Part shown: positions 6,323-11,785 of the stretch, one piece after another | How positions within the stretch are numbered: position 1 is the first letter of the stretch | How the letters are laid out: each line of letters begins with the position of its first letter | Source of the DNA: Alphaproteobacteria bacterium | GTDB taxonomy: Bacteria > Pseudomonadota > Alphaproteobacteria > Micavibrionales > Micavibrionaceae | Direction of reading: 5' to 3' | Length of the DNA stretch: 11,785 nt | Assembly (NCBI GenBank): GCA_016763095.1 | Contig: JAESUK010000177.1 | Location: forward strand, 1-11,785 | Translations under genes and position numbers: made by a program | The notes under the pieces: model-generated | Database searches by the model: none | Seen by the model: only the letters and a program-made list of their open reading frames with translations | What the model was told of the DNA's origin: nothing

Positions 6323-7138
6323 TTATCTCATATAAATCATAGCTAAGAGCACAATTCCAAAAATCAAGCGATACACCACGAACGGTGCAAAGCTTGCCTT
6401 GGCGAGCCACCGCATCATCAAGGCGATGGCAATGATGGCAGAGAAGAATGAGAGCACAACAGCCAAGCCTATATCCATGCCAAGCTGAGCATTGCTCCAA
6501 TCCACATCCAAAGCCCCAAGAAGTCCCGCGCCTGTTAACGCCACCATCCCCAAAAACATAGAGAAGCGCGCGGCTTCTGTACGGCTATAGCCCAAAAAGC
6601 GTGCGGTGGTCATGGTCACGCCCGAACGACTTGTTCCTGGAATAAGCGCAAGTGCTTGAGACACACCAATAAGCAATGCATCGCGCCAGCTCAGTGTCTC
6701 TATGGTTTTCTGAGTGACTGGTTTTTTGTCTGCAATCCATAGGAATATGGCATAAATAATACTTGTCCATGCGACCACTTGAACCGCACTTAGAAAATCT
6801 GGCGACCAAAGGTGAAGTAAATACCCTGCAATAATCACGGGAATAGACGCAACGCCAACTTGAAGCGCCATAATGCCATCTGTTCTTTTATCAGCCCTGT
6901 GAAAACACACTAAGCCAACCATCATGCGCATAACATCTTTCCAAAAATATATCAGTACAGCAAGCAATGTTCCAACATGTACCGCGATATCGAATATGTG
7001 GTTTGTTTCATATTGTGCGACAACATTTTCTCCATCCACAAGACCGTGAATCAATGTTAGATGACCGCTAGAGCTTACTGGTAGAAATTCTGTAATACCC
7101 TGCACAACAGCCAGAATAATAATATGAAATAAGAGCAT
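6323..7138 (-). CDS. uppP: Undecaprenyl-diphosphate phosphatase
   Basis: An inner-membrane phosphatase (BacA/UppP family) that removes a phosphate from undecaprenyl diphosphate, recycling the lipid carrier for peptidoglycan and other glycans. The 271 residues match the family length. Both signature blocks are present: QGITEFLPVSSSGH (13-26) with Glu17 and His26, and IPGTSRSGVT (166-175) with Arg171, equal to the essential Arg174 of E. coli. Hydrophobic segments typical of the fold fill the remainder, for example around 52-64, 98-110, 118-134 and 240-268. On the minus strand AGAGGGA lies only 4 bases before the ATG. The gene is divergent from the small membrane gene at 7178 with just 39 bases between, so its promoter probably lies inside that gene. 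Loss usually raises bacitracin sensitivity. Confidence 0.95.
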   Translation of the reverse strand: MLLFHIIILAVVQGITEFLPVSSSGHLTLIHGLVDGENVVAQYETNHIFDIAVHVGTLLAVLIYFWKDVMRMMVGLVCFHRADKRTDGIMALQVGVASIPVIIAGYLLHLWSPDFLSAVQVVAWTSIIYAIFLWIADKKPVTQKTIETLSWRDALLIGVSQALALIPGTSRSGVTMTTARFLGYSRTEAARFSMFLGMVALTGAGLLGALDVDWSNAQLGMDIGLAVVLSFFSAIIAIALMMRWLAKASFAPFVVYRLIFGIVLLAMIYMR

Positions 7139-7148
7139 ACATTCCCTC

Positions 7149-7177
7149 TTGGTTTTTTCACGACACTACATTAAATT
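7149..7177 (+). promoter_or_regulatory. Possible promoter for the small membrane gene
   Basis: TTGGTT (7149-7154) and TAAATT (7172-7177) are separated by exactly 17 bases, a reasonable sigma-70-like pair. TAAATT touches the ATG at 7178, so transcription would start close to the second in-frame ATG at 7184, giving a leaderless message. The -35 hexamer also overlaps the uppP Shine-Dalgarno sequence on the other strand. This is a by-eye match only. Confidence 0.3.
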
Positions 7178-7384
7178 ATGATCATGGTCTATGTCGCAGG
7201 AACAATCGGTTTTATTTTAGGGTTTGCTTTGGGAATGCATATTATTTCCCTCAAGCTTAAAAATAAAAGCAGAGAAGAGCTTCTTACCAACAAAGCACTC
7301 TGGTGGGCGTATGGAACACTTAATTGGATTATAGGTCTTGTCGGATGCCTATCCGCGATCTATCTTTATAATCTAAACCTCTAA
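7178..7384 (+). CDS. Small two-helix membrane protein, unknown function
   Basis: A 68-residue hydrophobic protein that I do not assign to a family. It has two predicted membrane helices: residues 4-26 (Gly-rich, GTIGFILGFALGMHI at 8-22) and about 46-64, joined by a basic loop (KLKNKSREELL, 26-36). Two in-frame ATGs are possible, 7178 and 7184. Neither has a Shine-Dalgarno sequence, and the second would suit a leaderless message from the promoter-like pair at 7149-7177. The gene is followed after 14 bases by the cytochrome b561 gene on the same strand, so the two are probably co-transcribed. A small accessory subunit for the cytochrome is a guess from position only. It is real rather than a chance frame to judge by its clean hydrophobic pattern and tight spacing. 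Confidence 0.65.
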   Translation: MIMVYVAGTIGFILGFALGMHIISLKLKNKSREELLTNKALWWAYGTLNWIIGLVGCLSAIYLYNLNL

Positions 7385-7398
7385 CAAAAAGATTACGC

Positions 7399-7938
7399 AT
7401 GGAAAAATACAATTCACCGGCAAAACTCCTACATTGGGTTGTTGGCTTTGCCATTATCGGTCTCATCGCTGTTGGTCTTTATATGGAAGGCTTAGATTAT
7501 GACGGGCCCACGGGCAATAAAATGCAGCTTTACAGCATTCATAAATCTATTGGTACAATTGTTCTTATGCTTATGGTACTCCGTGTTGCTTGGCGTATGA
7601 TAAGCACTTATCCAAAATCTTTAAGCACACATCAGGTATGGGAAAAAATACTCTCTAAAGTTGTGCATGGTATCTTGTATATCATGGCGTTATCTATGCC
7701 TCTCTCTGGATGGGCTATGTCTTCTTCATATGGCTATCCAGTTTCTGTGTTCGGGCTCTTTACCCTTCCCGCGCTCGTTGATAAAAATGAAGTCCGAGGA
7801 GAATGGCTTGCAGAAATACATGAAATTGGGGGATATGCTCTAATTGCAGTGATTGCCTTACATGTCTTGGGCGCGATCAAACATCACGTTATTGACAAAG
7901 ATGAGACCATCAAACGCATGCTCCCTTTTGTAAAATAA
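7399..7938 (+). CDS. Cytochrome b561 (CybB family)
   Basis: A di-haem b-type cytochrome of the inner membrane, 179 residues, with four membrane helices and the usual prokaryotic b561 layout. Candidate haem-ligand histidines sit in the expected helices: His12 in SPAKLLHW (6-13), His48 in YSIHKSIG (45-52), His90 in VVHGILY (88-94), and His141/His155 in EIHEIGGY...LHVLGAIKHH. The family moves electrons between the quinone pool and partner proteins, and E. coli CybB has been reported as a superoxide:ubiquinone oxidoreductase. The true partner here is unknown. The first codons MEKYNSPAKLLHW are typical of the family start, so the ATG at 7399 is secure even though the Shine-Dalgarno sequence is poor. 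It follows the small membrane gene by 14 bases. Confidence 0.9.
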   Translation: MEKYNSPAKLLHWVVGFAIIGLIAVGLYMEGLDYDGPTGNKMQLYSIHKSIGTIVLMLMVLRVAWRMISTYPKSLSTHQVWEKILSKVVHGILYIMALSMPLSGWAMSSSYGYPVSVFGLFTLPALVDKNEVRGEWLAEIHEIGGYALIAVIALHVLGAIKHHVIDKDETIKRMLPFVK

Positions 7939-7954
7939 ATCCGTGATAATTCCT

Positions 7955-7983
7955 CTGACTTTTTTAGCAAAATCTGATATAGT
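7955..7983 (+). promoter_or_regulatory. Candidate promoter of the fzlA-like gene
   Basis: CTGACT (7955-7960) matches four of six -35 consensus bases, and TATAGT (7978-7983) matches five of six -10 bases; the spacer is exactly 17. Transcription would be expected to start around 7990, at or next to the ATG at 7992, implying a leaderless message. This agrees with the absence of any Shine-Dalgarno sequence before that ATG. Confidence 0.4.
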
Positions 7984-7991
7984 CCTTGGCT

Positions 7992-8660
7992 ATGAGAACG
8001 CTTTATCATTTATGGCTACAGCCCTTTTCCAGAAAAGTGCGACTCCTTCTTTCCGAAAAAGGACTCGATTTTAATTTGGAAATTGAAAAGGTATGGGAAA
8101 GACGCACCGAATTTTTGGCGTTAAACCCTGCTGGTGATGTTCCCGTTCTCGTGGAACCGGATGGCACAACACTTTCAAACAGTGCGGTGATTTCCGAATA
8201 TCTTGAAGAAGTATATCCAGAGATATCTCTTCTCGGTCAAGACCCTGTACAGCGTGCAGAGGTTCGACGTCTTGTTGGGTGGTTTGACGTCAAATTTAAT
8301 CGAGAAGTTACAGATAATCTATTTGGTGAAAAACTAATGAAACGCGTTTTGCATCTTGGTGAACCACATGGTCCATCTGTGCGTGCAGGACATGCGAATA
8401 TTCATTATCACTTGGACTATATTGGGTTTTTAACAGAGCGCCGTCAGTGGCTTGCGGGCGATGATTTCTCGCTGGCTGATATCGCCGCTGCTGCACATCT
8501 CTCAGCGATTGACTACATGGGCGACGTGCCTTGGGATGAACATCATCCTGCGCGCGATTGGTATGCCCGTATTAAATCGCGTCCAAGCTTCAAACCCCTT
8601 CTTGAAGATCGTATTCCTGGATTTGTTCCGTCCAAACACTATGAAGACGTAAATTTTTAG
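7992..8660 (+). CDS. fzlA: GST-fold FtsZ-binding division protein FzlA
   Basis: In Caulobacter, FzlA binds FtsZ filaments and links the Z-ring to activation of septal peptidoglycan synthesis. It has a glutathione S-transferase fold but is not known to work as one. This 222-residue protein has the thioredoxin-like N-domain (RTLYHLWLQPFSRKVRLLL, 2-20; ALNPAGDVPVLVE, 43-55; LSNSAVISEYLEE, 61-73) and an all-helical C-domain. Blocks I associate with FzlA are EVRRLVGWFDVKFNREV (90-106), LDYIGFLTERRQWLAGDD (141-158), GDVPWDEH (177-184) and the C-terminal HYEDVNF (216-222), the family's short conserved tail. The start is the ATG at 7992; an in-frame TTG at 7986 adds only two residues and has no support. 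Its place between uppP and an SDR gene agrees with what I recall of other alphaproteobacteria. An ordinary GST is the alternative. Confidence 0.8.
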   Translation: MRTLYHLWLQPFSRKVRLLLSEKGLDFNLEIEKVWERRTEFLALNPAGDVPVLVEPDGTTLSNSAVISEYLEEVYPEISLLGQDPVQRAEVRRLVGWFDVKFNREVTDNLFGEKLMKRVLHLGEPHGPSVRAGHANIHYHLDYIGFLTERRQWLAGDDFSLADIAAAAHLSAIDYMGDVPWDEHHPARDWYARIKSRPSFKPLLEDRIPGFVPSKHYEDVNF

Positions 8661-8700
8661 TTCTTCATCGTACAATGTTAATTATATTCAGGCGGAGTAT

Positions 8701-9597
8701 ATGAGTAATAAAAAGTTATTTTGTTTTGGTTTCGGGTATACCTGCGACCATCTAGAGCAATATTTAAGATCAGAGAATACTGATAATTCTTGGCAAATTT
8801 CAGGTACAACGAGTGACCTTGATAAAGGCCAGCGCTTTGAAAAGCGTGATGTGTCCCTTCTTGTTCAAGACCAAGAGCGTGTTATTGGTGATATTGGATC
8901 CCTTATTAAAGGCACAACGCATCTCCTCATCTCAGCTCCCCCTAAAAACTTGGGATGTCCTATTTTTAGATCATACCTTCGTGACATCGTAAGCCTAGAT
9001 ACGCTTGAATGGATTGGATATCTCTCAACGGCAGGCGTATACGGTAATCGTTATGGGAACTGGGTGGATGAAACTTCTGAAGTACGTCCATCAACCATAC
9101 GTGGTACACGACGCGCCAAAGCTGAAGAGCAATGGATATCCTTGTTTAAGCGCTATGATGCACCTGTCCACATATTCCGACTTGCTGGTATCTACGGACA
9201 AGGACGCAGTGCCATTGATTCAATCAATGCAGGTATTGCACGTCGCATCTATAAAGAAGATCATGTCTTTAACCGTATTCATATTGATGATATCAGCCAA
9301 ATTTTGGCGGCATCAATGCTTCAGCCAAATCCTGGGGCTATTTACAATGTCAGTGATGATGAACCCGCACCAAGCCATGAAGTTATTTCTGAAGCAGCGC
9401 GCATAATGGGGGTTGAAGAACCACCGCTTATTGATATTGAATATGCAAATCTCGCACCAATGACGGAGAGTTTTTACTCGGACAATAAGCGGATCAGCAA
9501 CAAGCTCATTAAAGAAGAGCTGGGAATTACACTTAAATACCCTACGTTTCGCGAAGGGCTTCAAGAATGCTGGGGCAAAGAATCTACCTCGGCATAA
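8701..9597 (+). CDS. Atypical SDR / NAD-dependent epimerase-like protein
   Basis: A 298-residue extended-type Rossmann protein resembling the YeeZ-like atypical SDR group, whose substrate is not known. The nucleotide-binding turn is FCFGFGYTCDHL (7-18), a GxG variant rather than the full GxxGxxG. LLISAPP (75-81) follows the third strand, and YLSTAGVYGN (107-116) carries the Ser and Tyr of the SDR fold. The usual YxxxK is replaced by TRRAKAEEQW (136-145), as in other atypical members. IFRLAGIYGQGRSA (about 158-171) and HIDDISQILAA are the typical substrate-side blocks. It follows the fzlA-like gene by 40 bases and has a strong GGCGGAG sequence just before the ATG, so it has its own good translation start within a probable shared unit. 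The substrate and reaction cannot be read from the sequence. Confidence 0.85.
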   Translation: MSNKKLFCFGFGYTCDHLEQYLRSENTDNSWQISGTTSDLDKGQRFEKRDVSLLVQDQERVIGDIGSLIKGTTHLLISAPPKNLGCPIFRSYLRDIVSLDTLEWIGYLSTAGVYGNRYGNWVDETSEVRPSTIRGTRRAKAEEQWISLFKRYDAPVHIFRLAGIYGQGRSAIDSINAGIARRIYKEDHVFNRIHIDDISQILAASMLQPNPGAIYNVSDDEPAPSHEVISEAARIMGVEEPPLIDIEYANLAPMTESFYSDNKRISNKLIKEELGITLKYPTFREGLQECWGKESTSA

Positions 9598-9608
9598 GAC
9601 ATGTAGTC

Positions 9609-9632
9609 GGTTGTAATAAGAATATTACAACC
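9609..9632. terminator. Hairpin 1: 10-bp perfect stem, 4-base loop
   Basis: GGTTGTAATA (9609-9618), loop AGAA, TATTACAACC (9623-9632). The arms are perfectly complementary and begin 11 bases after the SDR stop codon. There is no T-tract after it on the plus strand, so it is not a textbook rho-independent terminator, though its position suits one. Confidence 0.55.
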
Positions 9633-9642
9633 TGCGTTCAAA

Positions 9643-9681
9643 CACCCACAAACTGATATGGGTGCTTCGGGCATACGCCCG
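9643..9681. repeat. Hairpin 2: G+C-rich double stem
   Basis: Two small stems in tandem: CACCCA (9643-9648) with TGGGTG (9659-9664), then CGGGC (9668-9672), loop ATAC, GCCCG (9677-9681). The pentamer CTTCG occurs on both sides of the second stem (9665-9669 and 9682-9686). The composition is clearly richer in G+C than the surroundings, like a REP-type intergenic repeat. Confidence 0.45.
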
Positions 9682-9701
9682 CTTCGCAGTCGCTCGTTAC
9701 A

Positions 9702-9727
9702 ATTTATATTAAAGGCTTAATATAAAT
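9702..9727. terminator. Hairpin 3: 11-bp perfect AT-rich stem
   Basis: ATTTATATTAA (9702-9712), loop AGGC, TTAATATAAAT (9717-9727). The arms match over all 11 bases. It ends 14 bases after the kinase stop as read on the minus strand. The stem has no G-C pair, so it would be weak as RNA; DNA cruciform or protein binding is also possible. Confidence 0.5.
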
Positions 9728-9741
9728 CACTCTTTCTAAAA

Positions 9742-11739
9742 TTATTTATTTGGAAGTGTGATGACCACGGATGTTCCAACATTGACCTTTGATTCAATGT
9801 TCATATTTCCACCATGAAGCTCTACAAGCTCTTTGGTGATCGCCAAGCCAAGCCCAGACCCATCGTGATCACGAGTATATTGATTGGACACTTGTTCAAA
9901 CGGATTTGTGATTGTGTTTAGCTTCATCGCAGGAATACCGATACCGTTATCCTCTACTACAATTTTGATCGTATCCTTAAGCTTCTTGCAAGACACTGTG
10001 ATTTCGCCGTTTTCTTTTGTGAACTTCACTGCATTTGACAATAAATTCAAAAGCACCTGCATAATGGCACGACGGTCAGCTGTCACATGAACATCGGCTT
10101 TCGCAAGGTTTGTTTTAAGCTTAATACTTCCATCAAGGGCGCGCCCTTCCATCATATGAACAGAGAGCTTGATCACTTTACTGATGTTCACGTCTTCACA
10201 TATGAGCTCGTACTTACCCGCTTCGATTTTGGACATATCCAAAATATCGGTGATAAGATCAAGAAGGTGTTCACCACTTTCACGAATACCTGTGATGTAA
10301 TCTAAATATTTTTCGTTCCCTATTGGACCAAGAAGTTGGCGTTGCATCATTTCTGAAAAGCCAATGATCGCGTTCAATGGTGTTCTAAGTTCATGGCTCA
10401 TATTTGCAAGGAATTGTGATTTTGCAGAATATGCGCGTTCTACAGACTCTTTCGCAGACTGCAAGGCGCGCTCATGTTCAATTTGTTCTGTGACATCTTG
10501 CATCACACCAAACAGGGACACAACTTCACCATCTTCGTTTAGCTTACAACGCCCTTGGCACTTAATATAACGATCTTCTCCTGATGAGCGTTTTATTGAA
10601 AACTCCATTTCATAATCACGCTTTTCAATCATAGCACGTTGAAACGCTTGCATGACGCGCCCTATATCACGGCGATGGAGCTTTTTGTTTATCAGCTCTA
10701 TTGTCGGTGTGAAGTCATCGCTTTCAACGCCAAATATTCTATAAATTTCATCTGACCAATCAATTTGATGTGTGCCCATATGCCATGTCCAATGCCCCAT
10801 GTGGCTAATGGCTTGTGCTTCTGATAAATGTTCTTTTTGACTGATAAGGGCGGCTTCATTTTCTTTGGCCTTGGACACATCTTGTCCAACCATATATACC
10901 GCATTTTCCGTTACACTTAAGCGCCATTCCATTGGATATGCTTTGCCCTGACGGGACACGATACGTGCTTCAAAATCAACGGTCTGACCTTGTGGTGCGT
11001 CTTCATCAAACATATTGATCAGAACAGGGCGCACTTGTGCACGATCATCGGGATGAATGATATCAATGATGGATAAGCTTTGAAGCTGGTCTTGATCATA
11101 CCCCAACATTTTTGTAAAACGCCCATTTACACTTTGAAAGCCACCTTTCGGTGTACATGTCACCATAAGGTCATTCGACATGTCCAAGAAAATCTGAGGA
11201 TTTACGCCTTCTTGTGCGCTTATTCCTCGTACCTGACCCAGTGATTGAGCTTGTATCTGCGTCACATTATTTGATGGAGCGATTGTGTTTTTTGGTTTTG
11301 TTGGTGATTGTGTCACAAGTGTTTCTTCGATCCACGCAGATAGAGGTGCTCCGTCTGGCACAGTTCCACTTTCTACATAGCTCGCCACGACGAGTATTGT
11401 GCCGTCCGATATCACCTGATCAAATTGGAAGATAACCTCTTTACCCTTTTTGTTCAGAAGCTTTTGCGCACCGGGACGAATGGTTTGCATCCAATGATCA
11501 ACATGTTCTTTTAAGTTGAACGGAGAAGAGATAAGCGCATCATCTTCAGATACGAATTGAAAGAGCTCGCTTACATGTGTTTTCTTTGCCGCGGCGGCTG
11601 TCACACCCAAGGCTTTACATGCGCGCTTTCCAAGAAAACCTAAATAACCTGTCGGCAAAACTAAGAGTCGGTCATCGCCGACATCTTTTTGGGGTGCTCT
11701 TTTTGAGACTGTTTTTAACTTTTGTGTAGATTGTACCAT
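9742..11739 (-). CDS. Soluble PAS sensor histidine kinase, PleC/DivJ-like core
   Basis: A 665-residue kinase without membrane segments or signal peptide, so probably cytoplasmic. Residues 24-122 form a poorly conserved globular part (VLPTGYLGFLGKRACKALGV at 27-46) that may be a divergent PAS domain. PAS 1 spans about 180-290 (NGRFTKMLGYD, IIHPDDR, VGQDVSKAKE) and PAS 2 about 305-425 (GHWTWHMGTHQIDWSDEIYRIFG, LHRRD, GVMQDVTEQ). A short helix leads to HisKA with FLANMSHELRTPLNAIIG (443-460), His449 being the phosphoacceptor. The ATPase domain has the N-box NLLSNAVKFT (565-574), G1 VEDNGIGIP (595-603), and G2 GSGLGLAITK (627-636). The stretch GPIGNEKYLDYI...DILDMSKIEAGKYEL is typical of the PleC/DivJ (PdhS) group of alphaproteobacterial cell-cycle kinases. 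There is no receiver domain and no response regulator nearby. No Shine-Dalgarno sequence precedes the ATG. Confidence 0.88.
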   Translation of the reverse strand: MVQSTQKLKTVSKRAPQKDVGDDRLLVLPTGYLGFLGKRACKALGVTAAAAKKTHVSELFQFVSEDDALISSPFNLKEHVDHWMQTIRPGAQKLLNKKGKEVIFQFDQVISDGTILVVASYVESGTVPDGAPLSAWIEETLVTQSPTKPKNTIAPSNNVTQIQAQSLGQVRGISAQEGVNPQIFLDMSNDLMVTCTPKGGFQSVNGRFTKMLGYDQDQLQSLSIIDIIHPDDRAQVRPVLINMFDEDAPQGQTVDFEARIVSRQGKAYPMEWRLSVTENAVYMVGQDVSKAKENEAALISQKEHLSEAQAISHMGHWTWHMGTHQIDWSDEIYRIFGVESDDFTPTIELINKKLHRRDIGRVMQAFQRAMIEKRDYEMEFSIKRSSGEDRYIKCQGRCKLNEDGEVVSLFGVMQDVTEQIEHERALQSAKESVERAYSAKSQFLANMSHELRTPLNAIIGFSEMMQRQLLGPIGNEKYLDYITGIRESGEHLLDLITDILDMSKIEAGKYELICEDVNISKVIKLSVHMMEGRALDGSIKLKTNLAKADVHVTADRRAIMQVLLNLLSNAVKFTKENGEITVSCKKLKDTIKIVVEDNGIGIPAMKLNTITNPFEQVSNQYTRDHDGSGLGLAITKELVELHGGNMNIESKVNVGTSVVITLPNK

Positions 11740-11766
11740 TTTTGAAAGGACCAGATAGGTGGGAGA

Positions 11767-11784
11767 AGAAACGAATCAGTTTCT
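11767..11784. promoter_or_regulatory. Inverted repeat upstream of the kinase gene
   Basis: AGAAAC (11767-11772) and GTTTCT (11779-11784) are perfect inverted copies with a 6-base spacer, 28-45 bases ahead of the kinase ATG. It may be an operator or part of a promoter. The window ends one base later, so its context cannot be judged. Confidence 0.3.
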
Positions 11785-11785
11785 A

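Larger units (their letters stand above)
9598..9741. other. Convergent spacer with three hairpins
   Basis: This 144-base spacer lies between the SDR gene and the oppositely oriented kinase gene. It contains three separate inverted-repeat elements (listed individually) and a G+C-rich middle (about 9643-9697) that contrasts with AT-rich ends. No open frame or RNA gene was recognised. At minimum it should work as a two-way transcription terminator; it may also be one copy of an interspersed repeat. Confidence 0.5.

Noticed and set aside
7986..7991. TTG start two codons upstream of fzlA
   Set aside because: It has no ribosome site, and the family N-terminus begins at MRTLYH, matching the ATG at 7992.

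Overview
The window looks like chromosomal DNA of an alphaproteobacterium with an AT-leaning genome. The main markers are an FzlA-type GST-fold protein (an FtsZ-binding family known from Alphaproteobacteria), the roughly 390-residue alphaproteobacterial form of phosphoserine aminotransferase, and a soluble PAS histidine kinase whose catalytic core resembles the PleC/DivJ (PdhS) family. I see no rRNA, tRNA, IS element, CRISPR array or prophage gene. The assignment to class is inference from protein families. The genus cannot be read from the sequence.

Layout. (1) 1-566, minus: the N-terminal glutaminase half of GMP synthase (guaA), cut by the window edge. (2) 691-1167, plus: a Gpt-type xanthine/guanine phosphoribosyltransferase, divergent from guaA, so two enzymes that make GMP or XMP flank one 124-base spacer. 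(3) 1212-2066, plus: methylenetetrahydrofolate reductase (metF). (4) 2228-2509, plus: a small HicB-like protein with no HicA partner in view. (5) 2580-3662, minus: a free-standing AAA+ ATPase equal to only the first ATPase domain of ClpA/ClpB, with an altered pore loop and an acidic tail. It lies just downstream of serB. (6) 3700-4632, minus: serB, divergent from 4766-5938, plus: serC, so two steps of serine biosynthesis share a 133-base spacer. (7) 5935-6300, plus: a cysteine-rich lipoprotein whose start codon overlaps the serC stop. (8) 6323-7138, minus: uppP (undecaprenyl-diphosphate phosphatase). (9) 7178-7384 and 7399-7938, plus: a small two-helix membrane protein followed by a cytochrome b561. 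(10) 7992-8660, plus: fzlA, then 8701-9597, plus: an atypical SDR/epimerase. (11) 9598-9741: a convergent spacer with three successive hairpins. (12) 9742-11739, minus: the PAS sensor histidine kinase.

Functional links. guaA, gpt and metF belong to purine and one-carbon metabolism. serB and serC make serine, which feeds one-carbon units into folate. uppP recycles the lipid carrier for peptidoglycan, and FzlA couples FtsZ to division-septum synthesis, so 6.3-8.7 kb is an envelope/division neighbourhood. The kinase may belong to the alphaproteobacterial cell-cycle phosphorelay, but no response regulator is in view.

Most of the window is ordinary housekeeping sequence. The parts that deserve a second look are the D1-only Clp-like ATPase, the compound hairpin element at 9609-9727, the cysteine-patterned lipoprotein coupled to serC, the orphan HicB-like gene, and a TAGAAAC motif near several gene starts. 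No complete undescribed multi-gene system can be demonstrated from this sequence.
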